A stretch of DNA of 64,000 nucleotides from Mycobacterium sp. 852002-51971_SCH5477799-a (GCF_001667145.1 NZ_LZIF01000082.1:1-64000); one strand, 5' to 3'; shown: positions 49,601 to 58,666, counted from the first letter of the stretch. Numbers and translations: made by a program. Notes: generated by a model not told the origin, from the sequence alone.

Positions 49601-50677
49601 TCAACGATCCGACATTGACCAGCTGCGGGCGGCGGCGGCCAACCCCTGGGTCAGGGCGCTGGTGACCGACGACAATCCGTCATTTCCCGGCAGCGGGCTG
49701 CGGGGGCTGATCCCCCTGACCCGCGCCGAGAGCTCCAGTTGGGTTCCGCCGTCACGCACTTGGTTCACCGGGTTGCGGGGGTGCAGGCCCCGTAGCTCCG
49801 GCGGGATGTCGTCGAGGTCGGTGATCACCTGATAGCCGGTCAGCTGGATGTGCCGGGTCAGGTGGGCGGCCAATGCCCGATTGCGGCCGCCGGCCAGCAG
49901 TTGGGTGCTGCGACCATCGCGGCCGTATCCGTGCAGCGACACCGCGACGTCAACATGGTCGAGGAACTCGGCGAGCCGCGGCGACTCGGCGGGATCGAAC
50001 AGGGCCGACGACAGGTGGTGCGGGTAGCGATCGGGATGGCGCACCACATAAACCGAGCCGCCGGCGGCTTCGGCGGCGCGCTCGGCGATGACGTCGGTCA
50101 TCTCTTCCAGCCCGCCGCCGTGGATCGCCAAAAAGCCGAAACGCGATCGCAATTCACTGATCTCGGTCACCCCGGGCTCGCACAGCAATGCCGAAAGTGA
50201 CTGTGGCCCAAGCCCGGACGTCGCCGACGATTTCGGGCTGGGCCATCCGGCGGGATCCCAGCGGAGCAAGAAGTCGACCCAACGTTGCGGCAGCCCGTGC
50301 TGGGTGGCGCCGTCGATGATCTTGGGCAGGTAGCCCGGGCGGGGCGGGCCCGGCGTCACCCGGTGATCGATGTAGACCCAGGCCGTCGCAGGCCCATCGT
50401 CGGTGTGCACGGTCATCTCGTCGCGTCGGTAGCGCACCGGCACACCCTCGGCGCTGTCCAAGGTCGCCAAGTCACCGTCGGAGATCCGCCAAACCACCCC
50501 GTGCACCTGATTACCCGCGAGCGGTTCCACGGTGGCCACGCCGCGCTGGTTGATCAGCCAGTCGTGATCGGCCAGCACCGCCGGTCGCGGCTGCGCGGCG
50601 TCGGGACAACGTTGCGCCATCTGCCGGACGCATAGGTTCGATCCGTATGCGAAGTAGAGGTGACGGCGGGCCGGCAT
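49601..50677 (-). CDS. Fusion of gamma-glutamylcyclotransferase-like and poly-gamma-glutamate hydrolase-like domains (Rv0923c-like)
   Basis: Residues 1-130 form an AIG2/GGCT domain with the substrate loop motif YFAYGSNL (Y11-L15). Residues 165-310 match the zinc-dependent poly-gamma-glutamate hydrolase family (DUF867/PghP-like): FGFLAIHGGGLEEMTDVIAE, HHLSSALFD, AVSLHGYGRDG and LLAGGRNRALA. The pairing suggests turnover of gamma-glutamyl compounds, with the hydrolase making fragments and the cyclotransferase releasing 5-oxoproline. It begins immediately after the mntH stop (TGA ATG) and is coupled to it. Confidence 0.83.
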   Translation of the reverse strand: MPARRHLYFAYGSNLCVRQMAQRCPDAAQPRPAVLADHDWLINQRGVATVEPLAGNQVHGVVWRISDGDLATLDSAEGVPVRYRRDEMTVHTDDGPATAWVYIDHRVTPGPPRPGYLPKIIDGATQHGLPQRWVDFLLRWDPAGWPSPKSSATSGLGPQSLSALLCEPGVTEISELRSRFGFLAIHGGGLEEMTDVIAERAAEAAGGSVYVVRHPDRYPHHLSSALFDPAESPRLAEFLDHVDVAVSLHGYGRDGRSTQLLAGGRNRALAAHLTRHIQLTGYQVITDLDDIPPELRGLHPRNPVNQVRDGGTQLELSARVRGISPRSPLPGNDGLSSVTSALTQGLAAAARSWSMSDR

Positions 50678-51928
50678 TCAGCCGGTCACCGTCAGCCAGA
50701 TGAGCACCACGTTGAGCAGACTAATCAATACGCCGACGGCCCAGCCGACAATGGTCGTGATGCGGTGGTTGACGTCGCCGCCCATCAACACGCGATCGCT
50801 GGTCAGCTTGATCAGGGGCAGCACCGCAAAAGGTATTCCGAACGACAACACCACCTGCGACAGCACCAGCGCGCGGGTGGGATCGAATCCCACCGCCAGG
50901 ATCACCAGAGCGGGCACCAGGGTGATCACCCGGCGCACCATCATGGGAATCGACCGGTGCAGCAACCCCTGCATTATCATGGCGCCGGCATAGGCGCCCA
51001 CCGACGACGACGCCAGACCCGACGCGAGCAAGCCGACCGCAAACAGCACCGCGATGGTCGGGCCAAGCGTGTGGTGAATAGCGGTATAGGCGCCCTCGAT
51101 GGAGGCGCTGAGGTCGCGGTGCTGCAAGTTGACCGCGGCTATCAGCAGCATCGCGGCGTTCACCGTGCCGGCCACCGTCATCGCGAGCACGACATCCCAC
51201 CGGGTGACGCGCAGCAGCAGGCGCCGATGCGACCCCTCGCCGGGATGCCCGTGCCGGTCCAGGACCAGGCCCGAATGCATGTAAACGGCGTGCGGCATCA
51301 CGGTGGCGCCCAAAATGGCGGCCGCCAGCAACACGCTTTCGGTGCCTTGGAATCGGGGCACCAGCCCGCCGAGCATCTCCTCCGGCGGCGCCGTCTTGAC
51401 GAAGAAGCTCGCCGCGAAACCGATCGCGATGACGAGCAACAGGCCGGTGATGACCCGCTCGAAAATGATCTGCCCGCGCCGGTCCTGGATCCCCAGCAGC
51501 AGCAAGGCCACCAAACCGGTGATCAGCCCGCCGACCAACAGCGGCAAATCGAAGAGGATGTGCAAGGCGATGGCCCCGCCGACGACCTCGGCCGCGTCGG
51601 TTGCGACGGCCACAAGTTCGGCCTGAGCCCAGTAGATCAACCGCGCCGGGCGGCCCATCCGCTTACCGATCGTGCCGGGCAGCGAGCGTCCGGTGACGAG
51701 CCCCAGCTTCGCCGACAGGTACTGCACGAGGCCCGCCAGCACATTGGCTGCCACGATGACCCACAGCAACAGGTAGCCGTACTGCGAGCCGGCGCTGACG
51801 TTGGCGGCGACGTTGCCCGGGTCGACGTAGGCGATCGCGGCGACGAACGCAGGCCCGAGCAAATACCAGTTGCCTCTCAGCGAGCCCTGGGTGCGCTGCC
51901 CCAACGTGCCGACCTCGATTTCCTCCAC
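50678..51928 (-). CDS. mntH: NRAMP-family divalent metal transporter MntH
   Basis: This proton-coupled manganese/iron importer of about 416 residues has eleven membrane helices. The metal-binding motifs are DPGN in TM1 (AYVDPGNVAANV) and MPHAVYMHS in TM6. The GTG at 51928 follows an AT-rich CTTTATTATTCG and could be read from a leaderless mRNA. TTG at 51904 with GAGGT upstream is the alternative and fits the shorter N-terminus. The cyclotransferase/hydrolase fusion gene is translated immediately downstream. Confidence 0.92.
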   Translation of the reverse strand: MEEIEVGTLGQRTQGSLRGNWYLLGPAFVAAIAYVDPGNVAANVSAGSQYGYLLLWVIVAANVLAGLVQYLSAKLGLVTGRSLPGTIGKRMGRPARLIYWAQAELVAVATDAAEVVGGAIALHILFDLPLLVGGLITGLVALLLLGIQDRRGQIIFERVITGLLLVIAIGFAASFFVKTAPPEEMLGGLVPRFQGTESVLLAAAILGATVMPHAVYMHSGLVLDRHGHPGEGSHRRLLLRVTRWDVVLAMTVAGTVNAAMLLIAAVNLQHRDLSASIEGAYTAIHHTLGPTIAVLFAVGLLASGLASSSVGAYAGAMIMQGLLHRSIPMMVRRVITLVPALVILAVGFDPTRALVLSQVVLSFGIPFAVLPLIKLTSDRVLMGGDVNHRITTIVGWAVGVLISLLNVVLIWLTVTG

Positions 51929-51939
51929 CGAATAATAAA

Positions 51940-51956
51940 GTGAGGTTAGTCGAACA
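51940..51956. promoter_or_regulatory. Candidate metalloregulator operator upstream of mntH
   Basis: GGTTAGTCGAACAT contains the imperfect palindrome GTTAGTCGAAC (10 of 11 positions match, counting the centre). It lies just upstream of the AT-rich promoter-like stretch of mntH. The AGGTTAG half resembles sites of the DtxR family (IdeR/MntR). MntR control of mntH is known in M. tuberculosis; this particular site is inferred. Confidence 0.35.
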
Positions 51957-52002
51957 TCGCGCCGCGACCGTAAGCGGCTCCGGCGTTTCCCGCGCTCGGG
52001 CC

Positions 52003-53079
52003 TCAGCTGGGCAGATAGAGCCCCTTGCCGGTGACCAGCGGCAGGTCCAGGGTTGTCACGATGCCCGGCTGCGCGGCCACCACCGCAGGGATCGCGTTGA
52101 CGACGCGCATCGCGGTGGCCACCAGGCCGGCGTGATTGTGATCGCCCTTGCGGCTGCTCAGGCAGACATCCATGGCATAAGACGGTTCGCCGGTGATCTC
52201 GATGCGATAGGAACCGCCCTCTTGGGCGGGCTGCGGCCATTCGGGGCACAGGTCCTCCCGCAGCCTGGTGACGTGTTCCAGTACGACGACGGGGTCGCCG
52301 TCGACCATGCCGAACACCTCGAAGCGCAGCGCCGCGGCGGTGCCCTTGGCGATATGACCCGAGGCGATGTCGAAGTCCTCGGGGGCTGGTATGCGAACGT
52401 AGTCCTGGGTGACCTCGTCGAGCGAAAGGCCAAGGCCCGCAGCCATTTGGCGGACCACCGACCCCCACGCCAGGCTGAGCACACCGGGTTGCAGCAGCAT
52501 GGGAACCTCGTCCAGCGGCTTGCCGAAGCCCATGACGTCGAACATGACCGCGGCGCTGTCATAGGTGGCATAGTCGACGATCTCCATGCACCGGATCTGC
52601 TGAATGCTCTGGCAGGTGCCCGCCAGCGCCAGTGGCAACAGATCGTTGGCGAAGCCGGGATCGATACCATTGACGTAGAGACTCGAATTACCCTCGCGCG
52701 CCGCATCTTCCAGGGGCTTGATGAGTTCCTCGGGGATGACCTGCCACGGATACTGCAAGAAGACCGGGCCGCTGCCGACGATGTTGATCCCCGCCGCCAA
52801 GACGCGCCGGTAGTCCTCGAGCGCCTCGGGCAGCCGGTTGTCGGCCAGGGCGTTGTACACGGCGCATTGTGGTCCGGTGGCCAGCACCGCATCCAAATCG
52901 GTGCTGGCAAGCACGCCGGTCGGCTCCGTCAGCCCCGCAAGCTCCGCCGCGTCCTTGCCGGCCTTGGCGTCCGAGGACACCCAGACGCCCTTCAGTTCGA
53001 ACTCCGGATTGGTGATGAGCGCACGCAGGGCGTGGATACCGACGTTGCCGGTGCCCAATTGGACGACGGGGATGGGCAT
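52003..53079 (-). CDS. Dihydrodipicolinate-reductase-like NAD(P) protein (Rv0926c-like)
   Basis: The 358-residue protein has an N-terminal Rossmann fold (VVQLGTGNVGIHALRALITN). Its C-terminal domain resembles those of mycobacterial DHDPR-like and 2,4-diaminopentanoate-dehydrogenase-like proteins. Length is identical to Rv0926c. The substrate is unknown. It follows the SDR gene Rv0927c by 24 nt and is probably in the same transcript. Confidence 0.88.
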   Translation of the reverse strand: MPIPVVQLGTGNVGIHALRALITNPEFELKGVWVSSDAKAGKDAAELAGLTEPTGVLASTDLDAVLATGPQCAVYNALADNRLPEALEDYRRVLAAGINIVGSGPVFLQYPWQVIPEELIKPLEDAAREGNSSLYVNGIDPGFANDLLPLALAGTCQSIQQIRCMEIVDYATYDSAAVMFDVMGFGKPLDEVPMLLQPGVLSLAWGSVVRQMAAGLGLSLDEVTQDYVRIPAPEDFDIASGHIAKGTAAALRFEVFGMVDGDPVVVLEHVTRLREDLCPEWPQPAQEGGSYRIEITGEPSYAMDVCLSSRKGDHNHAGLVATAMRVVNAIPAVVAAQPGIVTTLDLPLVTGKGLYLPS

Positions 53080-53103
53080 GACTGGCTCCTTAGCGGTCGG
53101 GGG

Positions 53104-53895
53104 TCACAGGTCGGGGACGGGTATGTCGAGGTTGGGGAAGGTGAGGCCGCCGTCGACCTCGAGGGTCTTACCGGTCAGGAAGCTTCCGGCGGGGGACGCC
53201 AAATATACTGCGGCAGCGGCAATGTCGACGGGATCGCCGAGACGGCGCATAGGTGTGGCCTTCTCCATCGGCGCACGCAGCTCGGCGTTGGAGGCAACGA
53301 CGTCCAGGGCGGAGGTCAGGATCGATCCCGGCGCGATCGCGTTGACACGAACGCGCGGGCACAGGTCCAGGGCGGTCAGCCGCGTGTAATGCGACAGCGC
53401 GGCCTTGGCGGTGCCGTAGGCGGCGAAACCGCGCCCGGCCAGCCGGCCCATGGTCGAGGTGATGTTGATGATGCTGCCGCCGTCGGAGTGCTCCAGCATC
53501 AACGGGACCGCGGCCAGCGTCAGCGCATGGGCCGTGGCGACGTTGAAGGTGAAAGCGTCTTTGAGATCCTTCGTCGAGGTGGTCAGCAGCGTGTTGGGCA
53601 TTGTCCCGCCGACGTTGTTGACGACGATGTCTAGTTTTCCGAATGCCTCGACGGCCTTGCCCGCCAGCTCCGCGGTGGACTCGGGATGCGCCAGATCGGC
53701 GGCCACGACATGGGCCCGCCGCCCGACGGCGCCAACCTGTTCGGCGACGGCTTCTAGTTGTGACTCCGTACGCGAGGCGATCAGAACATCCGCACCCGCC
53801 TCGGCGAAGGCCAGCGCTATGGCCGCCCCGAGGCCGCGGCCCGCACCGGTGATGACGGCGACTTTGTCGTCGAGACGGAACCTGTCAAGGATCAT
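53104..53895 (-). CDS. Short-chain dehydrogenase/reductase (Rv0927c-like)
   Basis: The 263-residue classical SDR has the cofactor motif TGAGRGLG (16-23), the structural NNVGG, and the catalytic set S147, Y160 and K164 (YGTAK). It probably oxidises or reduces a hydroxy/keto lipid. It heads a two-gene operon with Rv0926c. A palindrome matching the KstR consensus lies 71-84 nt upstream of its start, suggesting a link to sterol catabolism. Confidence 0.9.
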   Translation of the reverse strand: MILDRFRLDDKVAVITGAGRGLGAAIALAFAEAGADVLIASRTESQLEAVAEQVGAVGRRAHVVAADLAHPESTAELAGKAVEAFGKLDIVVNNVGGTMPNTLLTTSTKDLKDAFTFNVATAHALTLAAVPLMLEHSDGGSIINITSTMGRLAGRGFAAYGTAKAALSHYTRLTALDLCPRVRVNAIAPGSILTSALDVVASNAELRAPMEKATPMRRLGDPVDIAAAAVYLASPAGSFLTGKTLEVDGGLTFPNLDIPVPDL

Positions 53896-53965
53896 TGGCG
53901 GCCTCTCTTCGTTTCGGTGTCAGCCGACACGGTAGCAAGCCGCGCCGTCTCGGATTGGGCATTTC

Positions 53966-53979
53966 TGGAACACGTTCTA
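53966..53979. promoter_or_regulatory. KstR-like operator upstream of the SDR operon
   Basis: TGGAACACGTTCTA fits the KstR consensus TNNAACNNGTTNNA at every fixed position. KstR is the TetR-family repressor of mycobacterial cholesterol catabolism. The site is in the promoter region of the Rv0927c/Rv0926c-like operon. Regulation of this operon by KstR is inferred, not known to me. Confidence 0.55.
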
Positions 53980-54148
53980 CTTTTGCATACGGGTGTGGTG
54001 GTCCTCCTCCTCCCCGAGGACGCATGCCGCCGCCCGCCGCCGCTACCGTCGGCCGCCTGCGCCTGCCGAGTCATTCGCCCGCCGTTGACGTTGGTGCTGG
54101 TAGCTCAACGGCGCTGATCATGAGCGGTCTTCGGCGTAAGAAAGTAAC

Positions 54149-54421
54149 TTCTGGCGCAACCGTTTTCGCGTCACGCTGGGTGTCCTGACGGCCGGTGCGC
54201 TGGTGTTGTCGGGATGCGGTAGTAACGACACGCGGGGCCTGGGGGCCAGCTACGAGATCGTCTGCTCGAAATATCCCGACCCGCAGCTCGGTGCGGCGGT
54301 AAAGGCGTTCCTGCAGAGCGCCATTGGCGACGGACAGAACGGCTTGGCGGGCAACGGTTACATCCGGCTGCCCGGGGCATTCAAGTCCCGGCTGGCGGAG
54401 TCCATCAACGCCATCTCGTGA
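54149..54421 (+). pseudogene. Internally deleted pstS copy upstream of pstS3
   Basis: The remnant keeps only the two ends of a phosphate-binding lipoprotein. The start is a signal peptide with lipobox ([16 protein letters not shown]). It is joined directly to the last 60 or so residues ([26 protein letters not shown]), which are closely similar to the end of pstS3 just downstream. About 800 nt of the middle is missing. The leader TAAGAAAG also aligns with TAAGGAAG before pstS3, but the TTG start has become TTC. It is a tandem duplicate that lost its core and start codon. Confidence 0.85.
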
Positions 54422-54558
54422 TCAAAGACCGGGCGTAGTGAAACCAAGCGACGTCCTTTGCTGTCGGAGGGCGCCGAGGCCGGGGCCATTCCGCGTCCAC
54501 CTACGTCGCCGCCCGGCGTCATGGAGTTCGGCGGTGATCGCCGACCAATTTGCTCAAC

Positions 54559-54580
54559 GTTCACCTTGTTACTGTTAGCT
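54559..54580 (+). promoter_or_regulatory. Possible RegX3/Pho-type box upstream of pstS3
   Basis: GTTCACCTTGTTACTGTTAGC contains repeated GTT(C/A)C half-sites about 85 nt before the pstS3 start. GTTCAC-type repeats are reported for RegX3-bound phosphate-response promoters in mycobacteria. The match is partial. Confidence 0.3.
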
Positions 54581-54663
54581 TCGTGGCTGCAAGACGGACT
54601 GGTCGGGCGCAATGGCTACCGTCCGGCAGGGGCCCCGTTTCATCCCAACCGTAAGGAAGCGAA

Positions 54664-55776
54664 TTGAAACTCAACCGATTTGGCGCCGTGCTGTGTGTGC
54701 TGAGCGCTGGCGCGCTGGTGTTGTCGGCATGCGGAAGCGATAACAACGGGACCGGCGCGCGCGCAACGAGCGGCTCCTCATCGGGCAAGGTGAGCTGCGG
54801 CGGGACAAAGGCCCTCAAGGCCAGCGGCTCGACGGCTCAGGCCAATGCGATGACCCGGTTCGTCAACGCCTTCGAGCAGGCCTGCCCGGGCCAGACGCTG
54901 AATTACACCGCCAACGGTTCGGGCGCGGGGATCAGCGAATTCAACGGCAAGCAAACGGATTTCGGTGGTTCGGATTCGCCGCTGGCCGCCAACGAATACG
55001 CTGCGGCACAACAACGTTGCGGGTCGCCGGCGTTGAATCTGCCGGTGGTGTTCGGCCCCATCGCGATCACCTACAACGTCACGGGCCTCAACTCACTGAG
55101 CCTGGACGGCGCCACGGCCGCCAAGGTCTTCAACGGCGCGATCACCACGTGGAATGATCCCGCCATCGGCGCGCTCAACCCGGGTGTCACCCTGCCCGCC
55201 GAGCCGATTCATGTCGTCTTTCGCAACGACGAATCCGGCACCACCGACAATTTCCAGAAGTACCTGGATGCCGCGTCCAACGGTGCGTGGGGCAAAGGCG
55301 CCGGCAAGGCTTTCAAGGGCGGCGTCGGTGAGGGAGCAAAGGGCAACGACGGCACCTCGGCGGCGATCAAGGCGACCGAGGGATCCGTCACCTACAACGA
55401 ATGGTCGTTTGCTCAGGCGCAGAAACTGAACATGGCCAAAGTCGTCACCTCGGCCGGCCCGGACGCGGTGTCGATCAGCGCCGACTCGGTGGGCAAGACG
55501 ATTGCTGGGGCCAAGATCGCCGGCCAGGGTGATGACCTGGTGCTGGACACGCTTTCCTTCTACAGGCCCACCCAGGCCGGTTCCTACCCGATCGTGCTGG
55601 CCACCTACGAGATCGTCTGCTCGAAGTATCCGGATGCGCAGGTCGGCACGGCGGTGAAAGCGTTCCTGCAAAGCACCGTCGGCGCCGGGCAGAACGGCCT
55701 GGCCGACAACGGCTACATCCCCATCCCCGACTCCTTCAAGGCGAGGCTGTCCGCTTCCATCAACGCCATCACATAG
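54664..55776 (+). CDS. pstS3: Phosphate-binding lipoprotein PstS3
   Basis: This periplasmic phosphate receptor feeds the Pst ABC transporter. The 370-residue protein has lipobox LVLSAC (C23) and phosphate-ligand segments typical of Pst[33 protein letters not shown] and [11 protein letters not shown]. The start is a TTG preceded by TAAGGAAG, and the N-terminus matches that of Rv0928. It is the first gene of pstS3-pstC2-pstA1. A collapsed copy lies just upstream. Confidence 0.95.
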   Translation: MKLNRFGAVLCVLSAGALVLSACGSDNNGTGARATSGSSSGKVSCGGTKALKASGSTAQANAMTRFVNAFEQACPGQTLNYTANGSGAGISEFNGKQTDFGGSDSPLAANEYAAAQQRCGSPALNLPVVFGPIAITYNVTGLNSLSLDGATAAKVFNGAITTWNDPAIGALNPGVTLPAEPIHVVFRNDESGTTDNFQKYLDAASNGAWGKGAGKAFKGGVGEGAKGNDGTSAAIKATEGSVTYNEWSFAQAQKLNMAKVVTSAGPDAVSISADSVGKTIAGAKIAGQGDDLVLDTLSFYRPTQAGSYPIVLATYEIVCSKYPDAQVGTAVKAFLQSTVGAGQNGLADNGYIPIPDSFKARLSASINAIT

Positions 55777-55788
55777 CCTGAGGTGGTC

Positions 55789-56781
55789 GTGACACCAGGA
55801 ACAGCAATCAGCCCGTCGACCACGGAGAAGCCGGCACTAACCACGCTGAGTGAACACGTGGGCCGGCGCGCTGATCGACTGTTCAAGTTGGTGGCCGCCG
55901 CTGCCGGTTCGACGATCGTGGTCGCCATCCTGTTGATCGCGGTATTCCTGTTGCTGCGTGCGGTCCCAGCCCTGCGCGTTAATCACGCGAACTTCTTCAC
56001 CAGCGCCAAATTCAGCACCAGCGACCCCAACAGGCTCGCCTTCGGCATCCGTGACCTGCTGATGGTCACGGTGCTCAGTTCGCTCAGCGCGCTGGTGCTG
56101 GCCGTTCCCATCGCGGTCGGTATCGCCGTGTTCCTCACCCAGTACGCGCCGAGGCGGCTGGCGCGGCCCTTCGGCGCGGTGGTGGATCTGCTGGCCGCGG
56201 TGCCGTCGATCATCTTCGGGCTGTGGGGGATTTTCGTGCTCGCACCTCAGATCGAGCCGGTGGCCGCGTTTCTCAACCGCCACCTTGGTTGGCTGTTCCT
56301 GTTCAAGCAGGGCAATGTCTCGTTGGCCGGTGGCGGCACCATCTTCACCGCCGGCGTCGTGCTGTCGGTGATGATCCTGCCCATCATCACCTCCGTCTCG
56401 CGGGAGGTGTTCCGGCAGACCCCGCACATCCAGATGGAGGCCGCGCAGGCGCTCGGCGCCACCAAATGGGAGGTGGTGCGGATGACCGTGCTGCCGTTCG
56501 GGCGCAGCGGTGTGATCGCGGCCTCGATGCTGGGGCTGGGTCGCGCGCTCGGCGAGACCGTGGCGGTGCTGATCATCTTGCGTTCGGCCGCCCGCCCAGG
56601 CAATTGGTCGCTGTTCGACGGCGGCTACACGTTCGCCTCGAAGATCGCGTCGGCGGCCGCGGAGTTCAGCGCGCCGCTACCCACTGGGGCATACATCTCG
56701 GCGGGATTCGCGCTGTTCGTCCTGACGTTCGTGGTCAACGCGCTCGCCCGGGCGATCGCCGGCGGCAAGGTCAACGGATGA
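55789..56781 (+). CDS. pstC2: Phosphate ABC transporter permease PstC2
   Basis: The permease of about 330 residues has six membrane helices and the EAA loop for ATPase contact ([20 protein letters not shown]). [19 protein letters not shown] and [14 protein letters not shown] are family landmarks. GAGG lies 5 nt before the GTG at 55789; GTG at 55783 is an alternative. It follows pstS3 by 12 nt. No pstB ATPase gene is in this window, so the energising subunit must be encoded elsewhere. Confidence 0.93.
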   Translation: MTPGTAISPSTTEKPALTTLSEHVGRRADRLFKLVAAAAGSTIVVAILLIAVFLLLRAVPALRVNHANFFTSAKFSTSDPNRLAFGIRDLLMVTVLSSLSALVLAVPIAVGIAVFLTQYAPRRLARPFGAVVDLLAAVPSIIFGLWGIFVLAPQIEPVAAFLNRHLGWLFLFKQGNVSLAGGGTIFTAGVVLSVMILPIITSVSREVFRQTPHIQMEAAQALGATKWEVVRMTVLPFGRSGVIAASMLGLGRALGETVAVLIILRSAARPGNWSLFDGGYTFASKIASAAAEFSAPLPTGAYISAGFALFVLTFVVNALARAIAGGKVNG

Positions 56782-56791
56782 ACCGCAACGC

Positions 56792-56838
56792 GGGGGCACG
56801 CCCCCACAAGTGGCAGGTACACCCACCCGCTTGCGGGG
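56792..56838 (+). repeat. Nested inverted repeats between pstC2 and pstA1
   Basis: The gap holds GGGGGCACGCCCCC (56792-56805), a tight hairpin. It overlaps a larger one in which CCCCCACAAGTGG (from 56801) pairs imperfectly with CCCACCCGCTTGCGGGGG (ending 56838). The two structures are mutually exclusive. This looks like an intercistronic REP-type element that could shield the upstream mRNA or attenuate pstA1 expression. Confidence 0.6.
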
Positions 56839-56851
56839 GAGAGCCGCGCTC

Positions 56852-57754
56852 GTGACCGTCGAAGCGTTGGACCGGCCGGTCAAGGTCGAGGTGTTCAGGC
56901 CGCTGAGTTTTCGGCGGCGGATCACCAATAACGTCGCGACGATGTTCTTCCTTGCTTCGTTCTGCGCCGCGCTGGTGCCGCTGATCTGGGTGTTGTGGAT
57001 CGTGGTCGAACGAGGCTGGTACGCCGTGACGCGGTCGGGGTGGTGGACCCACTCGCTGCACGGCGTGCTGCCGGAACAGTTCGCCGGCGGCGTCTACCAC
57101 GCGCTCTACGGCACGCTGGTACAAGCCGGGGTGGCAGCGGCCATGGCCGTGCCGGTGGGCCTGATGACCGCGGTCTTTTTGGTGGAATACGGATCCGGTC
57201 GCTTGGTGCGGCTGACGACATTCATGGTCGACGTCCTCGCCGGGGTGCCCTCGATCGTGGCGGCGCTGTTCATCTTCAGCCTCTGGATCGCCACCCTGGG
57301 CTTCCAACAGAGTTCGTTCGCGGTGTCGCTGGCCCTGGTCCTGCTGATGCTGCCGGTGGTGGTGCGCTCGGCCGAGGAGATGCTCCGGCTGGTGCCCGAC
57401 GAGCTGCGTGAGGCCAGCTACGCGCTCGGCGTGTCGAAATGGAAGACCATCGTGCGGATCGTCTTCCCGATCGCGCTGCCCGGCATCGTGTCCGGCATCC
57501 TGTTGTCCATCGCGCGGGTGATCGGTGAAACCGCGCCGGTGCTGGTGCTGGTCGGCTACAGCCGATCGATCAACCTCGACATCTTCCACGGCAACATGGC
57601 GTCACTGCCGCTGCTGATCTACACCGAGCTCACCAATCCCGAACACGCCGGTTTCCTGCGGATCTGGGGTGCGGCCCTGACGCTGATCATCATGGTTGCC
57701 GTGATCAATATCGTCGCGGCGCTGACCCGCTTCGTGGCAACCCGCAAACGCTGA
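56852..57754 (+). CDS. pstA1: Phosphate ABC transporter permease PstA1
   Basis: The second Pst permease of 300 residues has the EAA-type loop (ELREASYALGVSKWKTIVRI). VDVLAGVPSIVAALFIFSLW and ARVIGETAPVLVLVG are also present. The GTG gives MTVEALDRPV, matching Rv0930. In M. tuberculosis pknD and another pst cluster (pstS2, pstB, pstS1, pstC1, pstA2) follow; here the next gene is ku, convergent and 6 nt away. Confidence 0.93.
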   Translation: MTVEALDRPVKVEVFRPLSFRRRITNNVATMFFLASFCAALVPLIWVLWIVVERGWYAVTRSGWWTHSLHGVLPEQFAGGVYHALYGTLVQAGVAAAMAVPVGLMTAVFLVEYGSGRLVRLTTFMVDVLAGVPSIVAALFIFSLWIATLGFQQSSFAVSLALVLLMLPVVVRSAEEMLRLVPDELREASYALGVSKWKTIVRIVFPIALPGIVSGILLSIARVIGETAPVLVLVGYSRSINLDIFHGNMASLPLLIYTELTNPEHAGFLRIWGAALTLIIMVAVINIVAALTRFVATRKR

Positions 57755-57760
57755 CCCGGG

Positions 57761-58666
57761 TCAGGACTTCGACGCCGCCTTTTTGGCCGCCTTTTTCGCC
57801 GGCGCTTTCTTGGCCGCCGCCTTTTTCGCGGGGGCTTTCTTCGCCGCGGCCTTCTTCGCGGGTGCCTTGCCGTTACCAGAACGCGCCTTGACGCTGGCCT
57901 CCAGCTTGGCGAGCAGATCCGAGACGTCCTCGGTCTCGTCCAGCTCCTTCGGCTGCTCCTCGGTGGTAAACGCTTCTCCGCCTTCGAGTTTGGCGTCGAC
58001 CAGCTCTTGCAGCTGCTCCTGGTAGGTGTCGTGGTAGCGGTCGGGATTGAAGGCCTCGGCCATCGACTCCACCACCTGACCGGCCATCTTGAGTTCGGCC
58101 GGCTTGATCTCCACCTTCTTGTCCAGGATGGGGAAGTCCGGGTCGCGGATCTCGTCGGGCCACAGCAACGTGTGCACCACCATCACGTCGCGCTTGCCGA
58201 AGTCCTTGACGCGCAACGCCGCCAGCCGGGTCTTGTTGCGCAGGGTGAAGTGGACGATCGCCATCCGATCGGATTCGGCGAGCGTCTTGGCAAGCAGCAC
58301 ATAAGATTTCGATGACTTGGAATCCGGCTCCAGGAAGTAGCTGCGGTCGAACAGCATCGGGTCCACCTCGCTGGCCGGCACGAACTCCAGCACTTCGATC
58401 TCGCGGCTGCGTTCCTCGGGCAAGGTGGCGATGTCGTCGTCGGTGATGATGACCATTTGACCGTCGTCGGACTCGTAGGCCCGCGCGATGTCACGGTATT
58501 CGACAGCTTCGCCGTCTACCTCGCACACGCGTTGGTAGCGGATGCGGCCGTTGTCCTTGGCGTGCACCTGGTGAAATTTGATGTCGTGGTCCTGGGTGGC
58601 GCTGTACACCTTCACCGGGACGTTCACCAGCCCGAACGCGATGGAACCCTTCCAGATGGAGCGCAT
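57761..58666 (-). CDS. ku: NHEJ DNA end-binding protein Ku with lysine-rich tail
   Basis: Bacterial Ku forms a ring on double-strand ends and recruits LigD. The 301-residue protein has the core MRSIWKGSIAFGLVNVPVKVY, the cysteine RYQRVCEVDG and IVHFTLRNKTRLAALRV. A C-terminal tail of about 40 residues is built from repeated PAKKA units. Rv0937c is 273 residues and lacks this extent; M. smegmatis Ku has a comparable lysine-rich tail that aids DNA binding. It is normally next to ligD, but here four metabolic genes intervene. Confidence 0.95.
   Translation of the reverse strand: MRSIWKGSIAFGLVNVPVKVYSATQDHDIKFHQVHAKDNGRIRYQRVCEVDGEAVEYRDIARAYESDDGQMVIITDDDIATLPEERSREIEVLEFVPASEVDPMLFDRSYFLEPDSKSSKSYVLLAKTLAESDRMAIVHFTLRNKTRLAALRVKDFGKRDVMVVHTLLWPDEIRDPDFPILDKKVEIKPAELKMAGQVVESMAEAFNPDRYHDTYQEQLQELVDAKLEGGEAFTTEEQPKELDETEDVSDLLAKLEASVKARSGNGKAPAKKAAAKKAPAKKAAAKKAPAKKAAKKAASKS

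Noticed and set aside
57783..58025. Repeated alanine/phenylalanine-rich membrane-like frame opposite the ku tail.
   Set aside because: It is the complement of the lysine-rich PAKKA repeats; AAG/GCC repeats read backwards give Phe/Leu/Ala runs. It is not a membrane protein.
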